From assembly GCF_030867095.1 (NCBI RefSeq), contig NC_081830.1, forward strand, positions 37,121,832 through 37,185,831: 64,000 bases of DNA, written 5' to 3'. Every line of letters starts with the position of its first letter. Position 1 is the stretch's first letter. Position numbers and translations under genes: made by a program. A model generated the notes under the pieces. The model worked only from the letters and a program-made list of their open reading frames with translations. It was not told where the DNA came from and made no database searches. Shown in pieces: positions 1-10,950 of the stretch. Source of the DNA: Alligator mississippiensis (Eukaryota > Chordata > Crocodylia > Alligatoridae).

Positions 1-464
1 GTAAACTAGAAAAATAGTTTCATCCAGAAACAGCCATCAGTTGGTTGGAGCTGCCTGGGGCTGCTTAGTGTTCATTCAGTGATTTGAAAATGTGACTTGG
101 CGTTTCACTGTTGATGACTGCATCTCTAGAGAGATAGTTAGTGTTAATCAAGTCAGGCAGAAGGCAGGATAGAGACTTTACTTCACTAAGAGTCCCAGGT
201 GCACAGCATCTCTAAAGATGGATATAAGAATCTGTACATGTATTTTCTAGTGTGTGTACTGGGGCCAGATTCTCAGATGGAAGGCTGCAAAGAGGCTTTT
301 GAGTCAGAAGACTTCTACTGACACCAGTGGGGATATCTTTCCTGCATCTCTCCTGCAGCTGTTTGTTCTACCCTGGGTTTCTTGTTGGTCTGTTTTACTC
401 CCTCTTGGTCTCATTTGTTTGTTTCCTGCACCTTCCATTTATTTCTCCCTCTGGCTTTGGACAG
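1..464 (+). other. DTYMK: DTYMK intron, 3' part
   Basis: This non-coding DNA lies upstream of the first recognisable DTYMK exon. It ends in a pyrimidine-rich tract and the acceptor ACAG at 461-464. No exon for the preceding P-loop or DRYAFSG part of the kinase is visible here, so those exons must lie off the left edge. No repeat is recognised. Confidence 0.7.
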
Positions 465-662
465 AACTTTTCACTGGACTGGTGCAAACAGCCTGATGTT
501 GGGCTTCCAAAGCCAGATTTGATCCTGTTTCTTCAGCTGAGCATGTCAGAAGCAGCAAAACGTGGGGGCTTTGGAAATGAGCGTTATGAGAACAGCTCCT
601 TCCAGGAGAAGGTACTACAGCACTTCTACAACCTCATGAAGGATGAGACTCTAAACTGGAAG
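465..662 (+). CDS. DTYMK: DTYMK penultimate coding exon
   Basis: The exon runs from acceptor ACAG (461-464) to donor GTGAGG (663), phase 0 at both ends. It encodes 66 residues from NFSLDWCKQ to MKDETLNWK. The exon lies inside longer chance open frames, and the splice sites set its true limits. Confidence 0.95.
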
Positions 663-3600
663 GTGAGGGGAAGAGGGATCTCCTGGGAGGGTGCTAGACA
701 GGCCAGTGAACAAGGGCCTCAGCCAGGGGTGGTCCAGACCCCTTCTGGCCCCACACCAGGCTGCTGTATATAAATCTTGCTCCCTAGGTGTGTGATCTTG
801 AGGTTTCCTGAGTCTGAGTGGAGCCCAAGCTGTAGGATCCTGGGCATGCTTTGGGGTGTGGATTCTCTTTCTAACACCCCTTCTTGAAAACAGGCCTTGT
901 GGTCCAACTGCCTGAGTTCTAAAAATAGTGCCACATTTCCCAGACTCCTCTATTGCTTTGAGCACAGTTTTTTCCAGAGCCCCAACCATGCTAGTTTCAA
1001 ACACCTTTTTAGGAATGTGCGAGAGCTTAAAGCAGGTGGATTTGCACAGAGGGTTTCTACAGAAATTACCCTTTATTCTGTGGAGCAGGACAAATGCAAA
1101 TTTATGTGAAAACAAGTCTTTCTGCACTCTCCCCCTGCCTTCAACCTTGGCTGGTCCTGAACTTGGAAAGTCCTTGCAGAAGTTAGCTCCTTTGTTCCTC
1201 TCCCCTTTCCTCAGGCTGCCTTTGTCTGACACACCTAGTCTCATATGCTCCTCTGGGGAAATTCCACAGCCCCACCCATGCTCCCTGCTGGTTACCTGGA
1301 ATAACTGGACTCCTCCATTTCATAACCACCCACCTCAGCCCACCCATTGCCCTGCCAGAACTCAGTTACTAGATGTTAACCACATTGTCTGTGTGCCCTG
1401 TATACTTACAAGGAGGAATATTGTGCACTGGTCCGGACCTGCAGAGACCAAACCAGGAAAGCCAAGGCTGTGACTGAACTCCAACTGGCTACAAATATCA
1501 AGGATAATAAAAAGTCCTTTTTTTAGATATGTGGGGAGTTGGAGGAAAAGCAAGGGCAATGCTGGACCCCTGCTAAACCAGATGGGACAACTGACAACCA
1601 ACGCCCATGAAAAAAACAACTTGCTAAATGGGTACTTTGTGACAGTCTTTCACCAGTCCCAGGGGACACCCCCTGCCCATTACGGGGCAGGAAGGCCTGG
1701 GTGAGGGAGATTCCTTAGCCTCCATCGATGCTGACCTCGTAAAAGAACACCTTGACAGGCTGAATACCTTCAAGTCAGCCGTCCCCGACGGTTTACACCC
1801 AAGGGTACTCAAGGAGCTGGAAAGCATCATAGCTCAGCTCCTGGCATGGATCTACGAGAGCTCCTGGTGCTCTGGTGAAGTGCCTGAAGATCAGAAGAAG
1901 GCCAATGTGGTGCCTATCTTCAAGAAAGGGAGGAAAGTGGATCCAGCAAACTACAGGCCCATCAGCCTGATCCATATCCCAGAGAAGGTCCTAGAAAAGA
2001 TTATCAAAGAGACCATTCTCAACAGACTGGCCAATGGCAAAATCCTGAGGGATAGCCAGCACGGGTTTGTCACGGGTAGGTCTTGCTTGACCAATCTTAT
2101 TTCCTTTTACGACCAGGTGACCTATCACCTGGACAAGGGAGAAGAGATTGATATCATATATCTTGACTTTAAAAAAGCCTTTGATCTGGTATCGCATGAT
2201 CACCTCTTGGCAAAACTGGCCAACTGCAGCCTCGGCTTCTGCACAATCCGCTGGCTGGGGAATTGGCTACGTGGTTGGACCCAGAGGGTGGTGGTTGACG
2301 GAAGTCAGTCGTCGTGGTGCCCTGTGACCAGTGGGGTCCCTCAAGGCTCTGTCCTTGGGTCTATATTGTTCAACATCTTCATTAATGATGTGGACAGTGG
2401 AGTCAGAAGTGGACTGGCCAAGTTTGCTGACGACACCAAACCTTTGGGGTCAAGTGTCCACACCTGAGGACAGGAGGGCAATCCAGGCTGACCTTGGCAG
2501 GCTCAAGAAATGGGCAGACAAGAACCTGATGGCATTTAACACTGAAAAAATACAAGGTTCTCCACCTTGGAAGGAAAAACCCACAGCATGCTTATAGGCT
2601 CAGCAGTGCTACACTGGCTAGCACTTTGGACGAAAGGGACTTGGGGGGTCATGATTGACCACAAGATGACCATGAGCCTTCAATGTGATGCTGCGGCTAG
2701 TAAAGCAAGCAAAACAGCGGCTTGCATCCATAGGTGCTTCTCAAGCAAATCCCAGGACTTCATTCTCCTGTTGTACTAGGCCTTGGTGAGGCCGCAACTA
2801 GAGTACTGCGTCCAGGGCTCCACAATTCAAAAAAGACGTGGAGAAGCTTGAGAGAGTCCAGAGGAGAGCCACGCGCACAATAAGAGGTCAGGAAAACAGA
2901 CCTTACAATGAGAGGCTGAGCCATGAGACTCTTCAGCCTGAAAAAGCGCAGGCTCAGGGGTGATCTGGTGGCCACATACAAGTTTATCAGGGGTGCTCAC
3001 CAGATCTGGGGGAACATCTGTTCACCAGAGCACCCCAAGGAATGACAAGATCAAACGGTCACAGACTCCTCCGTGACCATTTCAGGCTGGACATAAGAAC
3101 TTTACTGTCCGAGCCCCCAAGGTTTGGAATAGACTGCCGCCAGATGTGGCTCAAGCACCTACTTTGAACACCACATTTGGATGTCTATCTTGCTGGGATC
3201 CTATGACCCCTGTTGACTTGCTGCCCTTTGGGCAGGGGGCTGGACTCGATCTTCCGAGGTCCCTTCCAGCCCTAGTGTCTATGAATCTATAAGTCTCGAA
3301 GCCCTCTGGGTCAAACTACAGGGTGTGGCGAGAGAGACCTAACTAGGTGTATACTACAGACCACCAAACCAAGGGGAGGGGCTCGATCTTGAGTTCTCTC
3401 AAGAACTGGCAGACACCTCATGTGCACGGGACATGGTCATCATGGGCGACTTTAATTTCCCAGACATCGCTTGGGAGGAACACTTGGCTAAGTCAGATCG
3501 GTCGTGTAGCTTCCTGACTTGCATTGAAGACCTCTGTCTAACTCGGGAAGTGCAAGGGCCAACCAGAGGGTAACACTCCTAGGCTTGGTCTTGGCCAAAG

Positions 3601-6600
3601 GAGATAATCAGGTGAGCAACTTGAATATAGAGGGTAGCCTAGGCAACAGTGACCATGAAATTATCATGTTCACTGTCTGTCTCAAGGCAGGCAAATCAAC
3701 TAGCAGGATTGAAGTTTTAGATTTCAAAAAAGTGAATTTCAGCAGACTCAGTGTAATAGTAGGGGAAGCGATGCAGAACCAGGGACTGAAGGTGAATGGA
3801 GTACATGAAGAATGGTTATTCCTGAAGGACACGATCCTTAAAGTACAAAAGAAACCATTCCTGTCTGTGTGAAGGAAAGGTAGCAAAAGGGCTGGCAAGC
3901 CCTCTTGGCTTAATAGGGATATCATGGTCCTCTTGAAAAAGAAGAAAGGCATACAGACAATGGAAGCTTGGGACACAACAACAGCCTGTGCTTGTAGGGA
4001 GAAGATTAGAAAAGCTAAGGCAGCAACTGAATTTAAGTTAGCAATGGGAATCAAGGCCATAAGTCCTTTAGGTACTACCAGTGCTAGGTATTCTCCTGAA
4101 TGACTACAGGCACTCCTCACTTAACGACCGAGTTCTGTTCCTGCGACTAGGTCATTAAGCGAATTGGTCGATAAGTGAGGAGCCGCCCCTTGATACTGCG
4201 TGCCTTGGCTTGAGACGTCGCGCTGCCGTTTCCACAATACGTTTCGTACAATACCGACTGCTCGGAGAGCTGGTTGTAAGTCCGCGCGGTCGTTAAACAG
4301 GTAGGTCGTTAAGTGAGGAGTACCTGTACTTTGCTTCAGTATTTCACTGGACCAAGGATAAAATCATATGTGATAAGGTTCAGAGGGGGCATGGTGGGAT
4401 TGCCTGCCTTTTTACTGTTGTCACTGAGCTGGTGCATGACCAGTTTAAAAAGTTAGCAGGACTGGATGTACTTCACCCAAGAGTGCTGAAGTAGCTGGCT
4501 GAGGTCATTGTGGGACCTCTAGTAAAACTCTTTCAAAACTCCTGGAGCTCAGGGGAGGTCCCTGAAGACTGGAAGAGGGCCAATATTGTGCCCATCTTCA
4601 AGAAGGGGAGGAGAAAGGACCCGGGCAACTATAGGCAAATTAGCTTAACTTCTATCCCAGGGAAAATCCTGGAAACATTCATTAAAGAGTCTACGTGCGA
4701 TACGGTTGCAGAAGGTAGGATTCTGAACAATAGGTTTCGTTGCAGGCAGGTCTGGTCTTACCAGTCTCATCTCCTTCTACGACCAGGTATCTCGCCACCT
4801 GGATAAGAGAGAGAAAGTTGACATTATATATCTAGACTTCCAAAAGGTCTTTGATCTGATATCCCATGATGTTCTCATGGGAAAATTGAAGGATTGTAGG
4901 CTTAATTGCTCAATGGTTAGTTGTGTAGGAAACTGGCTGCGAGGTAGGACCCAGAGAATTCTAATGAACGGATCTGTGTCATCCTGGGGAGAAGTGGCCA
5001 GTGGTGTCCCTCAGGGGTCCATGCTTGGTCCAGGGCTTTTCAACATCTTTATCAATGATTTGGATGATGGGGTGAGGAGCTCGCTGGCCAAGTTCGTGGA
5101 CTACACCAAACTATGGGGGAGCATGGCCACTCTTGAAGATAGGCTGCAGATACAAGCAGACCTGAACAGTATGGAGAGTTGGGTAGACTGGAACCAGATG
5201 AAGTTCAGCACTGAGAAGTGTGAAGTGCTCCATCTGAGGATAAACAATCCCCAACATACTTACAGGCTTGGTGGCACCAAACTTACTAGCACCACAACTG
5301 AACGGTACCTAGGGGTAATAATAGACCACGGCATGAACATGAGCTATCAGTGCAATGCTGTAGCCAGGAGAGCAAACAATACTCTGGCATGCATCATGTA
5401 AAACCAAGGAAGCAATTCTTCCGCTTTACTCGGCATTGGTGAGACCACAGCTGGAGTACTGCATCCAGTTCTGGGTGCTGCGCTTCAACAAGGAAATGGA
5501 AAAGCTTGAGAGAGTCCAGAGAGCCACCCATATGATCAGAGACTTGCACAGCAAGCCATACAAGGAAAGGTTGAGGGACTTGGGTCTCTTCAGCCTAAAG
5601 AAGAGAAGGCTGAGAGGGGACTTGGTAGCAGCTTGCTGCTACATCAGGGGAATACATCAAGGCCTTGGCAAACTGTTCACCAGGGCACGCTTGGGGAAAA
5701 CCAGGAGTAATGGCTACAAACTCCTGGAAGACTGCTTCAGGCTCAATTCTAAGGAAAACTTCTTTATGGTCAGGGTGTCCAGACGGTGGAATAAACTCCC
5801 TCTAGATGTGGTGTAATCACCTACCCTAAAAATCTTCAAGAGGAGACTGGATGGTCACCTCACTGGGGTCACCTGACCCCAGTTGTCTTTCCTGCCTAGT
5901 CCAGGGGGCTGGACCCAGTGATCTTGTGCGGTCCCTTCCAGCCCCTTACAGTGTGTGAATCTGTGAAGTTTGGGAGCTCCTCTGCCCCTACACTCCTGCC
6001 TTGTACCTCCAAGTATTAATCAGTCACTATTAGGGCTGTGCCCCAGCATCATAGCTATAAGTGTAGTCCATCTATTATCAGTATAGAAAAAGTAGAGCAG
6101 ACAGGCTGCTTCTCACCTGTCTGCCACCAGACATGCTTCCTCCTCAGCTCGCCACTGGGTTTGGTTTCCTGGAAGCTTTTAAGGCTTCTGCCCAATCCCT
6201 GGAGCCAATCCTCAGCTGTCTCCACTGCACAGCTGGGGCTGCTCCCTTATGCTACAAGGGAGAAGGGGTTGCAGTCAGCTGGATCCTGGCTTACTTGAGA
6301 GGCTTCTAAGGAGCCATAGCCTCGCTGTCATCAGGACTTCTGGTTTGAGCCAGCAGCGGTTCATAATGCAGGTTCCCAAGTCTGCTGCTCCCCCTGGTGC
6401 TGCTAGGAACGAGCGGAGACTGTCCCAGCTCTGTTGCTCCAGCTGGGTGTCTGGTAAGTCTCAGGGATCCAGACAACTGGGGCACGGTGGCTAGCGGGGT
6501 TTGTTCCCCACTTCTCCACAGCTCCACTACACTGGTAATTCAGCAAAAGTTAAAATATGGTTAGTTTAACACCTTTAAAGGTGTTTTGAGTACAGTGGGT

Positions 6601-7660
6601 CTCAGGACAACCCCCTTGAAAACCCTGCAGTGTTTTTTTTGTAGTGGTAAAGGGCAGCAGCATTTGTGTTTCCATTTCATAAACTTTGAATGGGGGTTTT
6701 GCTGTACCATGAGACTATTGTGTTAACTGTTCTCTAGCTGTTTAATTAAACAGGAAGAGCCTAGTAGAGGATTTTTATTTTTTTTCTTCTTAAAGGTGAA
6801 CTACTTTTATATGCCCAGAGAAGAATTAAGATTTTTTTCTATAAAAGATTTGTCCCCTCTGTGATTTTTTGCTAGTGTTAGGCAAGGAGGTCTATAATAC
6901 TTGAAACCCAGTGCCCTGGAGCCTTTGTTACTAACACATTGTATTCATTACTAACTCTTTCACTGGTTCCCCTACTTAAAGCTCCACATTCAGCTATCAG
7001 GTGTTCTTTTCTATGTACGTATTTTCTTCCTTTCTCCTACTTCCACGACAGGATTTGTGCATAAGAGAGAAAGTCAAAATCTCATCCTAAGATACCTGAT
7101 GTAAAAAATGAATGCATCAAGGAGAGGATAGAAGTAAATTCAAGATAGTTAAGTTTCCCCTTTTTAAGCACCTCACTCTTTTGTGTTCTTTTTTCTTCTA
7201 AGAGTTGGATATGAAGGGTTTGGACAGACATGCATATAAATTACTTCAAATTCCACTTTTTTTCTGAACCGCTTCTAATTTCATTAATTTGTAACACATC
7301 AGTAAAATACAGATGCATACTTCCTTCCAGCTACAGTATCACTGGGAACCACTTCAGAATTATGCCTGTTTCATTCAGAGTCATTTTGATAACAGTTTGA
7401 GCTAATTCGTAATGTTATAACACTATGTTATTTGTCTACTCGATTTTTTTGTAGTGTTTTTGAAGTTGATAAAAGAGCTATAAAGGTTGTCTGTCTATTC
7501 CCCGAGAAAAATGTTTTAACATACATTGTTCTTTTTATTTTGGAAACAGGCAATTGATGCTTCAAAGAGCATAGAGGATTTGCACAATGAAATTAAGTCT
7601 GTTGCAGAGGAGACCATGCAGAAGGCTCAGAATAAACCAATAGGAGAGCTCTGGAAATAG
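465..7660 (+). CDS. DTYMK: Thymidylate kinase (dTMP kinase), last two coding exons
   Basis: DTYMK phosphorylates dTMP to dTDP with ATP, the step that joins salvage and de novo dTTP synthesis. Two exons are seen: 465-662 (66 codons) and 7550-7660 (36 codons plus TAG). Both are phase 0 and joined by GT/AG sites. The first reads [19 protein letters not shown] and includes the ERYEN segment of the LID region. The second starts [10 protein letters not shown] and ends KPIGELWK, the usual vertebrate C-terminus. Together they match residues 111-212 of the 212-residue human enzyme without gaps, from memory of that sequence. The P-loop and substrate-binding N-terminal half is outside the window. The intron between them is 6.9 kb and filled largely by two CR1 LINEs. 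The gene converges with ATG4B downstream. Confidence 0.96.
663..1399 (+). other. DTYMK intron, 5' part
   Basis: This is intronic DNA between the donor at 663 and the first CR1 LINE. The open frames here have no recognisable protein similarity, and no repeat is recognised. Confidence 0.6.
1400..3296 (+). mobile_element. CR1 LINE, 5'-truncated copy 1
   Basis: This non-LTR retrotransposon copy carries the linker and reverse transcriptase region of CR1 ORF2. Recognisable blocks include [44 protein letters not shown] and the catalytic FADD at about 2425-2436. The 3' UTR ends with CCCTTCCAGCCCTAGTG and the degenerate (TATGAATC)n tail typical of CR1. The endonuclease is missing, as usual for 5' truncation. 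The open frame is broken in several places, for example before the thumb region, so the copy is dead. The left edge is approximate. Confidence 0.9.
3297..5968 (+). mobile_element. CR1 LINE, 5'-truncated copy 2, split by a Tigger-like element
   Basis: This second CR1 copy abuts the first, head to tail. It starts further upstream in ORF2 and includes the end of the AP endonuclease ([21 protein letters not shown] near 3650). It continues through the reverse transcriptase ([38 protein letters not shown]) to the thumb and a CR1 3' end near 5968. The catalytic FADD box reads FVDY at about 5094-5105, so this copy could not be active. A 220-bp DNA element interrupts it at 4107-4326. Confidence 0.9.
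4107..4326 (+). mobile_element. Tigger-like miniature DNA transposon (MITE) inside CR1
   Basis: The 23-bp terminal inverted repeats match at 22 of 23 positions; the left end is CAGGCACTCCTCACTTAACG. The element is flanked by TA on both sides (4105-4106 and 4327-4328). Ends starting CAG with a TA duplication fit the pogo/Tigger branch of Tc1/mariner. At 220 bp it has no room for a transposase. Removing it with one TA restores the CR1 reading LNDYFASVFH, so the insertion site is exact. Confidence 0.9.
5969..7549 (+). other. DTYMK last intron, 3' part
   Basis: This stretch lies between CR1 copy 2 and the last DTYMK exon. The left 550 bp are moderately GC-rich and hold a CTCF-like site; the rest is AT-rich. 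It ends with the acceptor AACAG before 7550. No coding exon or clear repeat is seen. Confidence 0.6.
6386..6401 (-). promoter_or_regulatory. CTCF-like motif
   Basis: Read on the minus strand, this site is GCACCAGGGGGAGCAGC, close to the CTCF core CCASYAGRKGGCRS. It is a single motif match, so binding is an inference. Confidence 0.4.
7550..7660 (+). CDS. DTYMK: DTYMK last coding exon with stop
   Basis: The exon follows acceptor GGAAACAG and reads 36 codons from [10 protein letters not shown] to GELWK, then TAG at 7658-7660. Its length and C-terminus equal those of the human protein. Confidence 0.96.
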   Translation, partial: AIDASKSIEDLHNEIKSVAEETMQKAQNKPIGELWK

Positions 7661-8194
7661 GCTTGGGTTCTCTCTCCACTCCTTCCCACAGAATGAATCT
7701 CTGGATACCTTGCTCCAGGTCTCAGGAAAGGGGAAACATCCTATTTCTGTCTTCTTCAGCTGGATGACTCTGTTGTATTGTCTCATACTAGCTGTGGTAT
7801 AGGTCACAGAGTGATGTTTTACAGATCTGAGATGTGATGCTGGAGTCCTCCTTGTTTTACCTATTTCTTCTTTCTATATTACATCTTACAAGCCCTCCTC
7901 CTAATGTGTTTCCTTGTGAACCAGTTCTTGGGCTGGTATGATGCTGACCAAAAAAAAAACATTAAACAAGAAGGATTTTTCCGCACTTGACATTGCAGAG
8001 AATTGCCATGTTCCTGACTCCTGTGCCCACTGGACTTTTAATAATTTATATCATTTTCTATCCCACTCCTAAAACTCCCCTATGTAGAAATTTTGCTAAT
8101 AAGTGCATTTTTAGTTTCCCTCTTCCCCCTCCCCTTTTTCTCGCTATGACTACATGGAATAGTTATATCCAACAGGCTGGTTTAAAGGCCTACT

Positions 8195-8385
8195 GTGTGA
8201 GAAAGGAAAGCTGGTCCAGTGGGTCAGGTTTCAGGACCATGTGGGACCTTAGTTCAGTCACCTGCTTTGTGCTAGACTGTATGTGGCCTGGGACAAGTCA
8301 GTCAGTCTCTATGGATCTCAGTCCCTCAGCTCTTGTGTGGGAGTGATACAGAGGAGTGTTGTGAGGATAAACTCATCAAATACCC
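8195..8385 (+). repeat. MIR-like CORE-SINE
   Basis: The stretch keeps the order of MIR landmarks. A tRNA-like head (GGTTTCAGGACC) comes first, then a diverged TGGGACAAGTCAGTCAGTCT core, then the tail GTTGTGAGGATAAACTCATC. The divergence is high, which fits an old amniote SINE. Confidence 0.65.
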
Positions 8386-9480
8386 TGACCTTACGGAGAG
8401 GAGAGGGCTGCCTAAGAACCTGCCACAGACTCCATTGGTTTAGAGGAGAACTGGTTTGAAAGGTGAGTTGCACAGTGCAAACACCCATTTTAAAGAAATT
8501 CTAGATACACATCTAGGACTAGTCAGTAGGCCTGAGATGGTGCTCGTTTTCCAACCCCTGCTGTCCAACTGCTGGACCTTTCTCAGTGTCCAGCGCCCGA
8601 GCACATATTACTATATCGAGCCTACAGGGAGTGATGTTTCTGGCATGTTGCCTCTTGGGTTCTTGCATCAAGTAAGAAATAGCAGCTTGGAGTCTTGATT
8701 CCATGTAAAATTCAGGTGTTGGCAGGATTTTGGTTTCTGTATTTATGGGTCCTTGTAAAATAGTTTCTTGGGCAAAGTTGGCTTCTTTTACTTATGCTGC
8801 ATTTTTAGTACATCATGGTTCCCTTTTTTGATTGAATGGTTGCAATGATAAAGCTTGGAAAGAGCTCATTTTTTATGAAGGGGAAATACAGTGCCTAACC
8901 ATGATTCTCTGTCACCTCAGCTATCAAATGGTTCTTTTCGCTTCAGAAAAACAAGGGTTGAATAGCTTCTCAGCCCAGCGGCCACAGAAATTTAGCTGGG
9001 AGAATCTGAAGTTTAGATAAGACTCTATTTCCTTGATGCAAAATAAGGGGGAGGGGAGAGGAAATCAGGCAAACCTCTGCTTTTATTGGTAATATTTCTG
9101 TAAGTGTGAAGGCAAATCCATCTTCCCTTTGATATTCACCTTACATTACTATTGGGAAACTATAGTAAAAACACATTTTCTACCTTTTAAAAGTTTAGCA
9201 TTGAGAGGTATTGGCAATGATGTTGCTATGGTTCCAGGGCCTCGGGAGAACACAGTTCACTTCCCAGCCTTTTGGTAAACGCCTTGAATTCAGGCTAGCT
9301 GCTTCATTGATCTCTGCCTCAGTTACCAATCTGCAAAATAAGAACACTACTTTCTCCCTGGGCTTTTGGGAGGTCAAGACTCATAGCCAGGAAGAATCAA
9401 TTTACATGGTGAAGGGGCTCCATTAACACCCAGATATGCATTGTTTTGTAGTGACAAGTGAAGAATATTAAATATGCTAA

Positions 9481-9500
9481 AATAAAGGCTTAATAATAAA
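9481..9500 (+). terminator. DTYMK: Candidate distal poly(A) signals of DTYMK
   Basis: Two AATAAA hexamers lie 14 bp apart (9481 and 9495). A TGTTGTCTGTCTGTC stretch follows within about 10 bp, as expected for a downstream GU-rich element. Assignment to DTYMK rests on strand and distance only. Confidence 0.4.
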
Positions 9501-9742
9501 AAGTGTATCTGTTGTCTGTCTGTCATGGCCAAATGTGAAGTGATCCAAGGTGCAGAATTCTTGGACACCTTAAAGAGGATGTACAGCTGATTTCAGGATA
9601 GGGCCAGGTTGACACATCTTTATTTCACAAAGTGTGAGAATGTCAGGGGTGGTACTAGCCCCTGCAGGTTTCTGTGGTACGAGAAACTTACTGCCAAAAT
9701 GCATACTTGCACTCTTGCCGCCATGAATTAAAAGCCCTCTGG

Positions 9743-10040
9743 TAGCAGTTCTCAATCTTTTGAGACTTAAAGACACTCCTTAGAAAATTGAAGCTTGTTT
9801 GTTTTCTCTTATTTTTACTACAGAAAAATAATAAAAGCGATTTTCTATTGCAGAGAACTTGGACTACAGCAGGTCAAAACACTTTTAATACTATAGATTC
9901 CTATTTGAAAATGGTTTAACTTGTGAATCAAGTTTGCATACTGAACAGGGCTTGACATTGCATGGCAATCAGCAGCACCCTTGACAGTATAGCAAAGCAT
10001 CCAGGGTCTTGTGGCACTCTGCTTAAGACTCTGCCCTACA
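9743..10040 (+). mobile_element. hAT-like non-autonomous element, family A copy 1
   Basis: The copy begins with a decayed form of the CAGTGGTTCTCAACC end. It shares its body with copies at 13444-13705 and 54531-54805, including TTGCAGAGAACT, ATTCCTATTTGAAA and TTGTGAATCA blocks. There is no transposase. The right edge is uncertain. Confidence 0.65.
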
Positions 10041-10944
10041 GAAAAAGGGTTGGGCATTGAATAGACTATATGCACAGTAAACCAGCTAAGAAAAAAGCTT
10101 CACAACCCTCTGATTTCTAGGAGTCTCTTTGTACTCATCATACACAATTCAGACATTCAATTCCTAGGTTGACAGAGTACACTGCTAAAATGGGAGGTCC
10201 ACTGCTAGTGATTGGTGACAACACAGGCAAGTGTTCATCATTACTGCTTTTAGGATTCTGGCTCTTCTCCCAAAGAGACAGGAGGGGGGGTACTTTGTGC
10301 CACAGGCTTTATTGTACATTCAGGTCCTGTGCTGCTCATGCTGAAGGTCATGCTCTGCTTACAAACAATCCAGCTGCTTGTTTTTTTTTAATGTAGTGGT
10401 AGACAGTTCAGTTTTCCTCTACCTTGTTTTCTTGTTGGAAGCCCAGGACTCACCCTCATATTCTTGTAGGAGTGGGAGGCACGCAGTGACTGGATTTAGC
10501 ACTTCGGCTATGGAAGGTGTAACCTGTTTTTAAATGCTGTACAGCAAGTGGTTCCACATGCACACACTGCTATCTCCTTGCCAGTTACTGGAACCTTTTA
10601 AGGGAAGTGTAAAGAAAATGCTGTACTGCCTTCAACAGGATGGGGCATTCAAACTATAGGCTTACACTCTATTCCAGGAACCCGTTTCAGTTATGCCCAA
10701 GTACAGTTCTGAGAAACCCTTGTCTGCATGCAATGGCTCCAAGGAGCATGCACCACCTTAGCCACCCAAAGCAGGTGGGCTTGAACTGCCTCAGGAGTGT
10801 TCCATACTGTGATGTGAGCCCCCCTCTGGCCAGAGAGAAAAGCAAAATGTGCTTTATCCTTTGCTAGTAACACAAGGCAACTCCTTGGAAGCAATAACTA
10901 GGGAAAAATGGAGGGGAAAAAAACATCCAAAGATTTTAAATCAG
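10041..10944. other. Intergenic DNA between DTYMK and ATG4B
   Basis: This gap lies between the two convergent genes. The open frames are short and without recognisable similarity. No repeat is recognised. Confidence 0.5.
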
Positions 10945-10950
10945 TTTATT
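10945..10950 (-). terminator. ATG4B: Candidate poly(A) signal of ATG4B
   Basis: On the minus strand this is AATAAA. It is followed some 25 bp further on by a T-rich tract, a reasonable cleavage context. It would give ATG4B a 3' UTR of about 1.85 kb. A second AATAAA on the minus strand at 12054-12059 would give one of about 0.7 kb. Confidence 0.5.

Larger units (their letters stand above)
7661..9515 (+). other. DTYMK: DTYMK 3' UTR (probable extent)
   Basis: No stop-to-poly(A) boundary is proven. ATTAAA at 7961-7966 would give a 300-nt UTR. Paired AATAAA hexamers at 9481-9486 and 9495-9500, followed by a GT-rich stretch, would give one of about 1.85 kb. The region contains a MIR-like SINE (8195-8385). 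Other open frames are not supported. Confidence 0.5.

Noticed and set aside
1-464. An upstream DTYMK exon joined to the open frame starting at 327
   Set aside because: The frame before 465 reads through intron sequence, and the kinase motif DRYAFSG is absent. The acceptor at 461-464 sets the exon start.
1880-5816. Reverse transcriptase-like open frames as host genes
   Set aside because: The blocks are CR1 ORF2, broken and followed by CR1 3' tails, so they are LINE remnants.
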